A stretch of 33,676 bases of DNA from positions 1 through 33,676 of the forward strand of contig CALUVP010000087.1 in the NCBI GenBank assembly GCA_944324215.1, written 5' to 3'. Position 1 is the stretch's first letter. Each line of letters starts with the position of its first letter. The notes below the pieces were generated by a model that was not told the origin of the DNA, did no database searches, and worked only from the letters and a program-made list of their open reading frames with translations. Below, piece after piece: positions 13,504-24,000 of this stretch. This DNA comes from Candidatus Gastranaerophilales bacterium. Lineage in GTDB: Bacteria > Cyanobacteriota > Vampirovibrionia > Gastranaerophilales > Gastranaerophilaceae. A program made the position numbers and the translations under genes.

Positions 13504-16479
13504 ATGCAAAAGTATAAAGTAATAACATTTATATTAATTTTACTAACTATAACATCACCTAAAGTTAAAGCTAATGATATTCAAGTAAGTACTTTTAACG
13601 AACTTATAAATTCCCATCCAATAAGCGGAGATACAATAGAATTTCTTGATAATTTAACATCCGATTCAACTATCGGATATAATTTTTATGGTTTAAACAT
13701 AAGTTTTGAAGGTCAAAATTACTCTGTAAACGGAAATAACACTTTTGGCGGTTTCGTATTAAATCAGGACAGCTTGTTCAATCAAATAAAAATGATTAAT
13801 TGTAAAGGGCAAGTATATAATAATTCAAATTTCGCAGGTGCTGTATATAATAGCGGCGGAGAGATGAATGTTAACAACTCAACTTTTAGCGGTAATTTTG
13901 CAGATTCAGGCGGAATTAACTATGGAGTTGGAGGAGCTTTATACAATTTGAATGGCGGATATATAAACATAAATAATACTTTATTTGAAAATAATTACAC
14001 AAATGGAGCATCTTCTTATGGTGGAGCCATTGCTAATGGATATCAGGCAGGAACTGCTGCTGATATGAGTATTAGTAATTCCATATTTAAAAACAATCAT
14101 GCAGAAGGTTCAGTAATTCCTTATGGTGGAGCTTTATATAACAATGGTGAATTATCAATTACCAAAACTTTATTCGATGGTAATTTTGCACAAGGAGAAA
14201 GAGGTTCCTACGTTTCAGGAGGAGCTTTATATAACGAAGGCTCTACAACTATTTCACAAAGTAAATTCTTCGACAACAAATCTATTGGTTTAGATTATTC
14301 TTCAGTAACCGGAGGCGGTATTTATAACACCAAAGATTTAACTATTATTGATACAACGTTTACGAACAATAGCGGTAGTGCAACTGATAATTCAATTGTA
14401 GTCGGGGGAGGAGTTTATAACACAGGAAATGTAAATTTACAAAACGCCGATTTTTCATTCAATATAGCAGAAGGTGGTAATAATACAAATGTTTTAGGAG
14501 GAGCTCTTTATAATAATAATTCTTTTCAAATTTCAAATTCTCAAATAAATTCAAATTCAATAATTGCAGGAAATAGTTCTGATGCCGCTGGCGGCGCTAT
14601 TTACAATATTGGAACCGGAGTTATAGAAAATTGTATCTTATCAAATAATCTTGCAAAAGGAGGAACTACTGATATTAAAGGCGGAGCTATTTATAACAAT
14701 TCCTCTCTACAAATAATTTCAAGTACAATCTCAGAAAATACAGCAGAATCTTCTTCTACTGCTGAAGGCGGGGCTATTTATAATAATACAAATGGTATTA
14801 TCACAGTCAAAAACTCAACACTTTCTGAAAACAAGGTTTCCATAACTGCTCAATCCGGAGAAGGTGGAGCTATATATAATGCAGGAATAATTAACCTTGA
14901 AAATACCACTCTTACTGAGAATTATGACAGGAATGGAGAACTCAACGATATCTATAATGCAGATGGAACAATTAATTTTACCGGAAGTGAAACGAATAAT
15001 ATTTTAAGTGGAATTTCAGGAACGGGTATCATTAATAAAACTAATGACGGAATTTTAAATTTAGGCGGAATAAACAATAACTATAAAGGAAATTTCAATT
15101 TTGAAAGTGGAACGTTAAATCTTCTAAAGAATTCCAGCTACTTCTCCGCTCAAAATTCAGTCTTTGGAAATGACGTAAATTTTAACATGCAAAACGGAAA
15201 TATAAACAATATAAATTATGGTAATCTAACGCTAAACGGACAGACCAACCTATTTGTTGATGCAAATTTATCAACACAAATAATGGATACTATAAATGCC
15301 AATAGTTTTAATGGCAATGGCATTTTTTATGTCAAAAATATTGCAACAGAAGGGATTCCTGAACAACAAAAAATTATAATTCCATTTGCAGATTCTACAT
15401 TAAAAGACCACGTTAGTTATACTCCAACTACACTTGAGACACCAATTTATGATTATAACGTAAGTTACAACAGTTCAAACGGAGATTTTGAATTTATAAG
15501 AGGAGGCTTTAGCTCTGCTATACTGACTTCAGAAGTAGCAACACAACTTGGCGGGTATCTTGTACAGTTGGAAACATACAAAAATATTTTCGCAAATCTT
15601 GATATGGTAATGATAACACCTCCAAATAAATTAAAAAGTTTTGCATTTCAAAATAAAATGGCTGCTTCTACAGGACAAGTTGCCTTCTCTCCTCTATTAA
15701 TACCTGAAGAAAACAAAGGTATTTGGATAAAACCATATACTACTTTTGAAAAAGTTCAGCTAAAAAATGGTCCAAATGTTTCTAACGTTATATATGGAAC
15801 TCTACTTGGCGGAGAAAGCGATTTAAAAAAACTTAAAAGAAATTGGTATGGTTTATATGGAGCATATGTCTCTTATAATGGTTCTCATCAAGCATATCAA
15901 GGGAATAGTATTTACAGTAACGGCGGAATTTTAGGTTTGGATGCTGCCTTATATAAAGGAAATTTTTTCTCTGCTTGGACTATTAATGTTGGAGCAAATG
16001 CTGCAGAAGCTAGTACTATCTTTGGACAGGATAATTTTTCTATGCTTAACGCAGGTGTCGCGCAAAAATCGGGATACAATTGGGAACTCGCAAACAATAA
16101 AATCATTATTCAACCTAATATTATGACATCGTACACCTTCATAAATACTTTTTCATACACCACCTCCTCAAATGTAGATATTAATACACAGCCATTACAC
16201 GCTTTACACATAGAGCCCGGCATAAAAATTATAGGAAATTTTAAAAACTATTTTCAGCCATATTTATCTGTTTCTGTCGCTTGGAATTTGATAGACCATG
16301 CAAAATTTAAAGCAAACGATATTTATCTTAGTGATTTATCAATAAAACCATATATACAGTATGGTGTTGGTATTCAAAAACGCTGGGGTGAAAGATTTAC
16401 TGGCTTTATAGAAAGTATGATAAGAAATGGTGGTCGAAATGGTATCGCTCTTATGTTTGGGATTAGAATTAGTATCTAA
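13504..16479 (+). CDS. Autotransporter adhesin with GGAIYN-type beta-helix repeats
   Basis: Type V secreted surface protein of 991 residues. A Sec signal peptide is clear (residues 1-23, MQKYKVITFILILLTITSP then VKA before ND). The passenger, about 100-500, contains about 12 turns of a repeat with consensus GGA(I/L)YN every 30-36 residues, each followed by a strand like IxxSxFxxN. This resembles polymorphic outer-membrane-protein/right-handed beta-helix repeats. A linker with FNFESGTLNL-type strands follows, and the C-terminal translocator barrel spans about 735-991 (GIWIKPYTTFEKVQLKNG, WYGLYGAYVSYNG). The barrel ends MFGIRISI, so the usual terminal aromatic residue for BAM recognition is replaced by Ile. 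No catalytic motif is seen in the passenger; adhesion is likely. The start lacks a ribosome binding site. Confidence 0.88.
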   Translation: MQKYKVITFILILLTITSPKVKANDIQVSTFNELINSHPISGDTIEFLDNLTSDSTIGYNFYGLNISFEGQNYSVNGNNTFGGFVLNQDSLFNQIKMINCKGQVYNNSNFAGAVYNSGGEMNVNNSTFSGNFADSGGINYGVGGALYNLNGGYININNTLFENNYTNGASSYGGAIANGYQAGTAADMSISNSIFKNNHAEGSVIPYGGALYNNGELSITKTLFDGNFAQGERGSYVSGGALYNEGSTTISQSKFFDNKSIGLDYSSVTGGGIYNTKDLTIIDTTFTNNSGSATDNSIVVGGGVYNTGNVNLQNADFSFNIAEGGNNTNVLGGALYNNNSFQISNSQINSNSIIAGNSSDAAGGAIYNIGTGVIENCILSNNLAKGGTTDIKGGAIYNNSSLQIISSTISENTAESSSTAEGGAIYNNTNGIITVKNSTLSENKVSITAQSGEGGAIYNAGIINLENTTLTENYDRNGELNDIYNADGTINFTGSETNNILSGISGTGIINKTNDGILNLGGINNNYKGNFNFESGTLNLLKNSSYFSAQNSVFGNDVNFNMQNGNINNINYGNLTLNGQTNLFVDANLSTQIMDTINANSFNGNGIFYVKNIATEGIPEQQKIIIPFADSTLKDHVSYTPTTLETPIYDYNVSYNSSNGDFEFIRGGFSSAILTSEVATQLGGYLVQLETYKNIFANLDMVMITPPNKLKSFAFQNKMAASTGQVAFSPLLIPEENKGIWIKPYTTFEKVQLKNGPNVSNVIYGTLLGGESDLKKLKRNWYGLYGAYVSYNGSHQAYQGNSIYSNGGILGLDAALYKGNFFSAWTINVGANAAEASTIFGQDNFSMLNAGVAQKSGYNWELANNKIIIQPNIMTSYTFINTFSYTTSSNVDINTQPLHALHIEPGIKIIGNFKNYFQPYLSVSVAWNLIDHAKFKANDIYLSDLSIKPYIQYGVGIQKRWGERFTGFIESMIRNGGRNGIALMFGIRISI
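13837..14930 (+). repeat. About 12 beta-helix repeats in the autotransporter passenger
   Basis: Repeats are marked by AGAVYN, GGALYN, GGAIAN, GGGIYN, GGGVYN and GGAIYN cores spaced about 30-36 residues apart. The last four cores are identical at protein level (GGAIYN). At DNA level the units are diverged outside the core, so this is an old array, but the core codons could still support recombination between units. Confidence 0.8.
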
Positions 16480-16515
16480 AATTTAAAGCATTATATTTGC
16501 GCCACAGAATTTATG

Positions 16516-16524
16516 TGATTAAAT
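16516..16524 (+). promoter_or_regulatory. Candidate extended -10 for leaderless kinase-like gene
   Basis: TG-a-TTAAAT forms an extended -10 element whose last base is 7 nt before the A of the ATG at 16531. No ribosome binding site precedes that ATG. This is the same geometry seen at 3779 and 8199. Confidence 0.35.
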
Positions 16525-16530
16525 TATTTT

Positions 16531-17547
16531 ATGCACATACAAAAGCTAACATCTGTTAGTCCAAAGCCAAATATAAATACTAAAAAATTTCAACAACACA
16601 CTAACGATACATTTCCAAATAGTAGTTTGTCAGTGTGCTGTGGTGTTTTGTCGTCTAAATATTACAATGTTAATTTTAAACAAAAACTAAATTATAATGA
16701 CTTTCTATGTAGTGTACATAGGTTTCATAAAAACAAATCAATAAAAAACATCATTCTATCAACTATAAGTGATAAAAATAATTATATAGGAAGTGGCTTC
16801 ACTGCAGATGTATATTCTATACCTAATGTTGAAAATTATTTAATAAGAATAGAACGTAAATATTTTTCAGCCCAAAGTCTGCATGAAAGTCCCATAATAT
16901 CAGAGACGCAAAATGAATTTGCTCCAAATTTCGGACAATACATAGCTACAAATAATCAAGGACTATTTATAACAAAAAAAGTTTCCGGAGAAAGCCATTC
17001 ACTCCCAAATTGGTCAGAAGTTATTAGAAATATTGAAAATGGTACTTCTGAACTTACTAAAGATCAAGTAAAGCTTATTTTTGATAAAATAATTAATCTT
17101 TCTCAATTCCCTCAAAAAAGCTTTGATGAATTAGCTAAAAATATTCAAAAACTCAACAAGTATACTGATTGCGAAATTGATATCTTGAATCCAAATAATT
17201 TAATTGTTGATCACAAAACAAAAAGCATTAGCATAATTGATTTATGGTACCGTCACAGTGATAACGGCTCCGTTGAACCATTTAATGGAATTGACAGTAT
17301 GATTAACTTAATCTTGGACCCTTTTACGTATGTTGAAGTTTTTGAAAATCTTGATAAAGAGAACAAAAATCAATTTTTGAACTCCTCGGAAGTAATTATT
17401 AAGAAAATTTTCTCAGCATCACAAAAAGCCGGCTTGGAGAGAACTAAAGATAATGCAAAAATAATTTATAAAGATTTTGACAAACGTTCAAAAATTGATT
17501 TTGCTTTGCCTGCTTATGAAGAATTTTTAAGTCTTTTAAATTTGTGA
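16531..17547 (+). CDS. Protein-kinase-like protein with N-terminal extension
   Basis: A 338-residue protein with kinase-type motifs in order. A Gly-rich loop GSGFTADVY lies near residues 87-95, followed by strand YLIRI with Arg106 where the ATP-binding Lys usually is. There is a hinge-like stretch (GLFITKKVSG), a catalytic loop DILNPNNLIVD with Asp217 and Asn222 in the canonical D-x4-N spacing, and IIDLW with Asp237 at the DFG position. A helical C-lobe follows to the end. This resembles aminoglycoside-phosphotransferase/choline-kinase-type folds more than Ser/Thr kinases. The first 55 residues are low-complexity, rich in Asn/Ser/Lys, and end in NVNFKQK. The Lys-to-Arg change may weaken catalysis. 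It has no obvious operon partner; the aminotransferase gene follows 115 nt later with its own ribosome binding site. The substrate is unknown. Confidence 0.55.
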   Translation: MHIQKLTSVSPKPNINTKKFQQHTNDTFPNSSLSVCCGVLSSKYYNVNFKQKLNYNDFLCSVHRFHKNKSIKNIILSTISDKNNYIGSGFTADVYSIPNVENYLIRIERKYFSAQSLHESPIISETQNEFAPNFGQYIATNNQGLFITKKVSGESHSLPNWSEVIRNIENGTSELTKDQVKLIFDKIINLSQFPQKSFDELAKNIQKLNKYTDCEIDILNPNNLIVDHKTKSISIIDLWYRHSDNGSVEPFNGIDSMINLILDPFTYVEVFENLDKENKNQFLNSSEVIIKKIFSASQKAGLERTKDNAKIIYKDFDKRSKIDFALPAYEEFLSLLNL

Positions 17548-17662
17548 AGTGAAAATTGCAGCTATGAATTTATTTAATATCCATTTTATTAATTTTTATT
17601 AAAATAATATTCAATATTTTCAATATATGAGATAATAAAAATGATAAAAGGAGGAGAATATT

Positions 17663-18814
17663 ATGAAAGACAAAACTTTTTTGATGATTCCGGGTCCAAC
17701 GCCTGTTCCGGAATCTGTAATGGTTGAAATTGCAAAACACCCTATTGGACACAGAAGTTCCGAATTTTCCTCCATATTAGAAGAAGTTTACACAAACTTA
17801 AAGTACGTTTTTCAGACTCAAAATGACGTTTTTATATATACTTCGAGCGGTACAGGAGCAATGTGCGCAGCATTAGAAAACCTTATCAACCCAGGTGATA
17901 AAGTTTTATCCTTGGTGCTTGGAAATTTTGGAAACCGTTGGGCAAAAATTGCAGAATCTAGGGGAGCTGTCGTTGAAAAAATTGAAGTTAACGCAGGAGA
18001 AGTAATCAATCCGGAAGTTCTCAAAAAGCGTTTAGACGAAGATATCGACAAAGAAATAAAAATTGTAACTCTTACCCATAGTGAAACCTCCACAGGTGCA
18101 GCAAATGACATCCAAACATTATGTTCACTAATAAGAGCTCATGGAGCATTGTCAGTAGTTGATGGAGTAACAAGCGTTTGCGCAATGCCTTGTAAACCCG
18201 ATGAATGGGGAATAGACGTTTTAGTTTCAGGTTCTCAAAAAGGTTTTATGATCCCTCCGGGACTCGCCTTTCTTACCGCAAATGAAAGAGCTTGGAAAGT
18301 TTATGAGCAATGCAAAAATCCTAGTTTTTATTTTGACTGGGCAGCTTATAGAAAATCTACGAGAGCAAACTCTACTCCGTTCACACCTGCTGTAAACTTA
18401 ATTGTGGGATTAAATACAGCTCTTAAAATGATTAAATCAGAGGGTATAGAAAACGTAAATATGAGGCACAAAAAACATTGTTTAGCTCTAAGAGCTGCCT
18501 TGAGGGCATTAAATTTAGAGCTTCTTGTTCCAGACGATAAAAATGCAAGTTATGCGATAACTTCAATACTTCCTCCTGAAGGAATATCTGTTCCGGATAT
18601 TAGAAAAACTTTAAAAGAAGAGTATGACATAGTTGTAGCAAACGGACAAAACCAGCTTAAAGACAAGATTTTTCGTATTGGGACTTTAGGTTTTGTATGT
18701 GACAGGGATTTGATTTCTTGTATAGGGGCGTTAGAGTCTACTTTATATAAACTCGGACACAAATTCATATTAGGAAATGGGATAAAGACACTTATAGAAG
18801 AATTGAATAAATAG
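17663..18814 (+). CDS. Class V aminotransferase, probable phosphoserine aminotransferase role
   Basis: PLP enzyme of the alanine/serine-glyoxylate aminotransferase family, 383 residues. It opens with the family signature IPGPTPVP at 9-16, followed by GHRSSEF at 29-35, SSGTGAMCAALEN at 61-73 for phosphate binding, HSETSTGA at 139-146, the Asp that contacts the pyridine (VVDGVTS, Asp167), and the PLP lysine Lys193 in SGSQKGFMIPPG. A very strong site (AAGGAGGAG) precedes the ATG. It is followed by serA and serB, so it most likely does the middle step (3-phosphohydroxypyruvate to phosphoserine), as relatives of this family are reported to do in Cyanobacteria. A serC-type enzyme is not in the window. 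Serine-glyoxylate or alanine-glyoxylate transamination is the alternative. Confidence 0.9.
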   Translation: MKDKTFLMIPGPTPVPESVMVEIAKHPIGHRSSEFSSILEEVYTNLKYVFQTQNDVFIYTSSGTGAMCAALENLINPGDKVLSLVLGNFGNRWAKIAESRGAVVEKIEVNAGEVINPEVLKKRLDEDIDKEIKIVTLTHSETSTGAANDIQTLCSLIRAHGALSVVDGVTSVCAMPCKPDEWGIDVLVSGSQKGFMIPPGLAFLTANERAWKVYEQCKNPSFYFDWAAYRKSTRANSTPFTPAVNLIVGLNTALKMIKSEGIENVNMRHKKHCLALRAALRALNLELLVPDDKNASYAITSILPPEGISVPDIRKTLKEEYDIVVANGQNQLKDKIFRIGTLGFVCDRDLISCIGALESTLYKLGHKFILGNGIKTLIEELNK

Positions 18815-18824
18815 AGGATTGAGA

Positions 18825-20420
18825 ATGAAAGTTTTAATAACAGACAAAATTAATGAGCTTGCGTCAAAAATAGTTGAAAAAGTATCTCAAGTAGACATTT
18901 TGCCAACGATGGAGGAAGAGGAATTAATAAAGGTAATTCCTCAATATGACGCCTTGATGGTAAGAAGCCAAACAAAAGTAACATCAAAAGTAATAGAAGC
19001 TGCAAATAATTTAAAAATAATAGGCAGAGCAGGAGTCGGTGTTGATAATATTGATGTAGAAGCAGCTACACAAAAGGGAATAATAGTAGTAAATTCTCCT
19101 GATGGTAACACTGTCGCGGCATCTGAACATACAGTTGCTTTGATGCTCGCAATGTCGAGAAATATCGCTCAAGCAGCCGCTTCAACAAAAGAAGGTAAGT
19201 GGGAGCGTTCTAAATTTACCGGTTGTGAATTGTACAAAAAAACTCTTGGTATAATAGGATTTGGAAAAATCGGAACCCACGTTGCGGAAGTAGCATTGGC
19301 TTTGGGTATGCGACTTGCTATCTATGACCCTTTTGCATCTAAAGATGTTGTGGAAAAATTAGGTGCAGAATATGTAAAATCTTTGGAAGAATTTTGGCCA
19401 AAGTGTGATTTTATAACAGTTCATGTTCCTAAAACAAAGGATACTGTAAATTTAATTAATAAAGATAGTATTTCAAAAATGAAAAAAGGCGTTAGACTTA
19501 TCAACTGCGCAAGAGGTGGTATTATAAATGAGAATGATTTAAAAGATGCAATAGAAAGCGGTCAAGTTGCTGCAGCTGCTATTGATGTTTTTGAGAGTGA
19601 GCCAAATATTAAAGATTCTCCTTTAATCAATTGTGGTGGAAACGTAGTTTTAACTCCTCATTTAGGAGCAAGTACAACGGAAGCTCAATTAAACGTTGCA
19701 ATTGATGTAGCTGAACAAATAAAAGAAGTTTTATCCGGAGGTTCCGCGTCAGCTGCAGTAAATATACCATCACTTAGACCTGATAAACTGGAACCGGTTA
19801 AGGATTACATGCAAATTGCAGAAAATACCGGAGAATTGTGTATGCAAATTTCTGAAGGTGTAATTAAATCAATAGAAATAACTGCACAAGGGTACCTTTC
19901 TGGACTTGATATACAACCTTTGGAGGTCGCAGTTTTAAAAGGGGCATTATCGTCAATTTTGGAAGGGGTAAATTATGTTAACGCACCTGTTATTGCTAAA
20001 AAACGAGGGATAGAAATTATTTCTACAAAATCTAATGCAAAATGTAATTTTTCAGGGCTTCTCACTGTAAAACTAACAACAGACAAATGCTCGAATGTTG
20101 TTGCTTGTGCGCTTGTTGCGAAAGATTTTCCTAGAATTGTTAAAATAAATGATTATGAAACAAGCATAAGACCTCAAAAACATATGTTAATTATTCCTCA
20201 CGTTAATAAACCTTCAATGATTGCAAAAGTTGCACAAGTAATAGGTGAAAATAACATTAATATTGGCTCTATGAACGTTGTTCAAAAAAATGATAAACAT
20301 GAAACAGAGTCTATAATGGTTATTAATATAGATTCAGAAGTACAAAAAGATGTTTTATCCGAGATAGAAAAAATTGATGGAGTTCATAATCCGCACTATA
20401 TAAATTTGAATGCAGAATAA
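18825..20420 (+). CDS. serA: D-3-phosphoglycerate dehydrogenase
   Basis: First enzyme of phosphorylated serine synthesis: oxidises 3-phosphoglycerate to 3-phosphohydroxypyruvate with NAD. The 531-residue product is the long form. Its substrate/nucleotide domains contain [11 protein letters not shown] (68-78), the NAD fold GFGKIG at 145-150, Asp168 after the next strand for ribose, catalytic Arg230 (NCARGG), a Glu in DVFESEP (257-259) and His279 (LTPHLGAS). The allosteric substrate-binding insert follows, then a C-terminal ACT domain (about 458-531, [21 protein letters not shown]) that commonly binds serine for feedback inhibition. An in-frame TTG at 18819 gives two more residues; the ATG at 18825 with GAGG upstream is better. 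It starts 10 nt after the aminotransferase stop. Confidence 0.96.
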   Translation: MKVLITDKINELASKIVEKVSQVDILPTMEEEELIKVIPQYDALMVRSQTKVTSKVIEAANNLKIIGRAGVGVDNIDVEAATQKGIIVVNSPDGNTVAASEHTVALMLAMSRNIAQAAASTKEGKWERSKFTGCELYKKTLGIIGFGKIGTHVAEVALALGMRLAIYDPFASKDVVEKLGAEYVKSLEEFWPKCDFITVHVPKTKDTVNLINKDSISKMKKGVRLINCARGGIINENDLKDAIESGQVAAAAIDVFESEPNIKDSPLINCGGNVVLTPHLGASTTEAQLNVAIDVAEQIKEVLSGGSASAAVNIPSLRPDKLEPVKDYMQIAENTGELCMQISEGVIKSIEITAQGYLSGLDIQPLEVAVLKGALSSILEGVNYVNAPVIAKKRGIEIISTKSNAKCNFSGLLTVKLTTDKCSNVVACALVAKDFPRIVKINDYETSIRPQKHMLIIPHVNKPSMIAKVAQVIGENNINIGSMNVVQKNDKHETESIMVINIDSEVQKDVLSEIEKIDGVHNPHYINLNAE

Positions 20421-20430
20421 AGGTACACAA

Positions 20431-21057
20431 ATGAAGTTAGCAGTTTTTGATTTCGATTCTACATTAATGGATGGAGAAACAATAGAGTTTCTTGCTGAAA
20501 AAATTGGCATAAAGAAACAGATTAAAGAAATTACCGAAAAAGCAATGAAAGGTGAGATAGATTTTTTTGAAAGCCTCCAATACAGAGTTTCTTTGCTTAA
20601 AGGATTAGAAGTCCAAACTGTTAATGAAATTTGTGAAAATTTACCCGAAATGAATGGTGCAAAAGAAACAATAGCGGAACTAAAAAAAATGGGATATAAA
20701 GTCATATGTTTTTCCGGAGGTTTTAGAAATGCGACAGAGCCTTTTGCAAGAAGAATTGGATTAGATGCTGATTTTGCCAATATTTTACACACAAAAAATA
20801 ATATTCTTACAGGACTTGTTGGAGGCGAGATGATGTTCAATTGTAGTAAGGGGGATATGTTAAAACGTCTTCAGAATATTTTAGGAGTAAAAGCTCAAGA
20901 CACCTTAGTAGTAGGAGATGGAGCAAATGATTTGAGTATGTTTAGATATGCTTCGAAAAAAGTAGCTTTTTGTGCTAAGTCTATACTTAAAGCCAAGGCA
21001 AATATTGTAATAGATAATAAGGATTTGTCATTGATATTGGAAAAAATTGGAGTTTAA
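20431..21057 (+). CDS. serB: Phosphoserine phosphatase
   Basis: HAD-superfamily phosphatase for the last step of serine synthesis. The 208 residues show motif I DFDSTL with nucleophile Asp7 and acid Asp9, the SerB substrate cap helix with ETIEFLAEKIG, motif II SGG at 95-97, motif III Lys140, and motif IV GDGANDLSM with Asp163 and Asp167. An upstream in-frame ATG at 20410 lies inside serA. The ATG at 20431, after AAAGG and 10 nt past the serA stop, fits the family start. It completes the aminotransferase-serA-serB operon. Its stop is only 3 nt from the stop of the convergent fliD. No ACT domain is present. Confidence 0.94.
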   Translation: MKLAVFDFDSTLMDGETIEFLAEKIGIKKQIKEITEKAMKGEIDFFESLQYRVSLLKGLEVQTVNEICENLPEMNGAKETIAELKKMGYKVICFSGGFRNATEPFARRIGLDADFANILHTKNNILTGLVGGEMMFNCSKGDMLKRLQNILGVKAQDTLVVGDGANDLSMFRYASKKVAFCAKSILKAKANIVIDNKDLSLILEKIGV

Positions 21058-21060
21058 TGG

Positions 21061-24000
21061 TTAAGAGCCTAGAAATGAGCTATATTGTTGCTGCATATTT
21101 CCAATAAGCATATCCATAGAAGCGAATTTGTTTTCTAAAGAAATTTTGTATCTTTCAATAGCTCTATTGGCTTTTTCAATATTAGAGTCAATTTTTTTGA
21201 TTTCATTTTGATAAGAATTATTTGCAATATCGAAATATCCGGAAACAGATTTTAGAGATTCTTCCAGTAAGTTTTCAACTTGAACTAAAATTCCATTATA
21301 ATCATCTATATTAGTAGCATTCCCAACTAATAGTTTTTTGATTTCATTACTATCTGAAGAGTATGCTTCTAAGAATTTTTCTTTATCAAAGTGTAAGTTA
21401 ATGATACTTTCATTAGAAGTAGAAATATTATTAGCACTAGCAGAAGATACGGAAATTCCTATTGCGTCAAGGTTTCTAAATACGGCAGAATCACTTACAG
21501 TGCTTGTCATCAATGAACGTAATCTGTTTCTAATCATTTTCAAGGCAGATTGATCGTGTAAAGTTCCACTGGTAGAAATAGCTTCATCGACATTTTCCAT
21601 CAGTTCATTGTAAGCATCAACGATGTCAGAGATTGCATCTGCAACTTTTTCTTTATCTTTTTCTATAGTAACAGTTACAGCAGAGCCATCTGTAAGTCCT
21701 TTTAGATCAAGAGTAACGCCTTCTATCCTCGAAATATCGCTGGTAATCATATTAGACGTAGAAGTATAAGAAACGCCGTTAATTTTAAACTTAGCATTAT
21801 CTCCAAGAATTTGGTTATCTATTTGCATACGAGTTACTTTAAGAGAACCGTCAGCATTCCATTCGGAAGAAGTGTATCCCATAATATCCGTAAAATTACT
21901 AGTTCCGGCTTCAATATTTATTAAGGCTGCTCCAGTTGTTCTGGATGTAATTACAAGTTTACCATCAATGTTATCCCAGTAGGCTGTAGCATTAGCTTCT
22001 TCTGAAGAATTAATTTGCGAAATTATATCAGAAATTTTAGTTTTATCATCAATAATAATTTCTTGATTGCCGACATAGAAATTACCTTCAGTAATGTTGC
22101 CTTTTCTGAATAAATCTGAATCAGTAACAAGTGAATTTGCGTTAACTTTATAAAGTGCTCTTGAACTTTCAGTATTTCCTGTTTCAAGATTTTTTGAAAG
22201 CCCTGTGATTGCAAGGATATTAGACGTATCAGTAGTTGTTCCTACTTCTACATTAACACCATCTGCTTTTGAGTATATTATTAATTTTCCATTCTCAAAT
22301 TTCAGGTCTACATCAGAGAATTTAGAAGAAATTTGAGATCGTAGGTCTGCAAAAGTTTTATCTGACTCTATGTTAACTATTGCCTTTTCTCCGTTTCTGA
22401 AAATAGAAAGCGTTCCATCAGAAATATTTAAGGTAGACAATTTAGTATTCATATCAGCGTAATTAGCAGCAGAAAGTGTATATTCTTCAAGAGTTGTTGT
22501 AGTTTGCGTAACATCTGTAGAGCTTTCCATAAAACCATCAATTTTATCTTTGTCAGTAAGGAATATATTAGCATTAGGATTTATGATAGAAGAAGTTGTT
22601 TTTGCTGTATCGATAGAGAAATTATGCATATCACTGATGTATAATTTACCACCACTAAAACTAGCTTCAACTCCGGCTTGCTGTAATTTTTCTACTAGAG
22701 AGCCAAAAGTCTCATCTGCGGAGATATTTATAACTTTATTTTCGCCGTTTACGCTAAATACTAAATCTCCTGCCGATGTTAATGTAGAGCCTCCCCACGG
22801 AGTGTCAAAAACGCTAATTAAAGTATCCTCTGTAGCTGTAGATGTAGTTGTAACTGTTGTTATAATTTGTTCTATACCGCTATAATTGAACATTTCATCA
22901 GGAGAATCTGTTCCAAATAATTTTTCTACTATATTAGATGAATTTGCAACACTGTTTGATTTAGCTATATAAGAATTTCCAGACCCTTTTATTACAAGTT
23001 TTGTGTTGCCGTCTTTGTTAATCAAGCCAGTCTGTATGCCAAAAGAGTTAAGAGTATCCAAAAATGACCCTAAAGTTTCATCTGAAGATATAATAGCAGT
23101 ATGTTTAACTCCGTTGTTATAAATGTAATATTCACCGGTAGTTACGCCTAAAGCTGAAAGCAAAGTATCTCTGGTTGCATTAACAACAGTAGTATTTATT
23201 TCCGTAGTAGCCAAATTACTTGAAATCTCATAAGATTTGTTATAAGCACCCATCAAGTATGAACCGAGTGTGCCTGAGATGTCAAAATCAACAAGAGAAT
23301 TGGAGCTTACAGAAAACTTCCCTTCACTATTTATGAATGCTGAAATACCTTGTGAAGAAAGGTAGGAAAGTACATTTCCAAGAGTTTGAGTCTTAGAGAA
23401 GTTGACGGTCAGGTTTTTAACAGTTCCGTCTTCATCTTTAGTTTGAACTACTAATGCTGCATTACCAGAAGCATCAAAGTTGATTTTTGTTCCATCAGAA
23501 TACTCAAGGTTTTCCAATTTTGTATCAGATGTTGCAAAAACCAGATTAGTAGCAGAAAGACTTGCTGTTGTAGTATTTGAATATATAGTTTTAGTGGTAT
23601 TAGAAACAGCACCAAGGTTTAAGATATCAAGAATATTAGATCCTCCGGAAACTGATTGTAAATAGACATTACCATTACCAGTTATGCTTACACGACCCTG
23701 AGTATCGACATTTCCGGTAAGTCCATAGCCGGAAATTTGATCAAAGAAATCTTGCAAAGTACCAGTAGCATTTATACTTATAGTAACAAACGAACCGTCA
23801 TCTTTGTGTATAGCAATTTTTCCATCGCCGTTTGAATATCCGTTCAATTTATTCAGCACTGTTGTTTGGGTGAGTAAATTTGTAGTAATTTCATTTAAAC
23901 TTGAGGAGCTTGTGTTTTCGTAATGAGTATTACCTGTAGTATTATATGTATAACCATTTCCGACGCCTGCAAGCTTAAAGATATTTTTCAAATTATCGCT

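Noticed and set aside
18820-18827. TTG start for serA at 18819
   Set aside because: The ATG two codons later follows GAGG at better spacing and matches the usual SerA opening.
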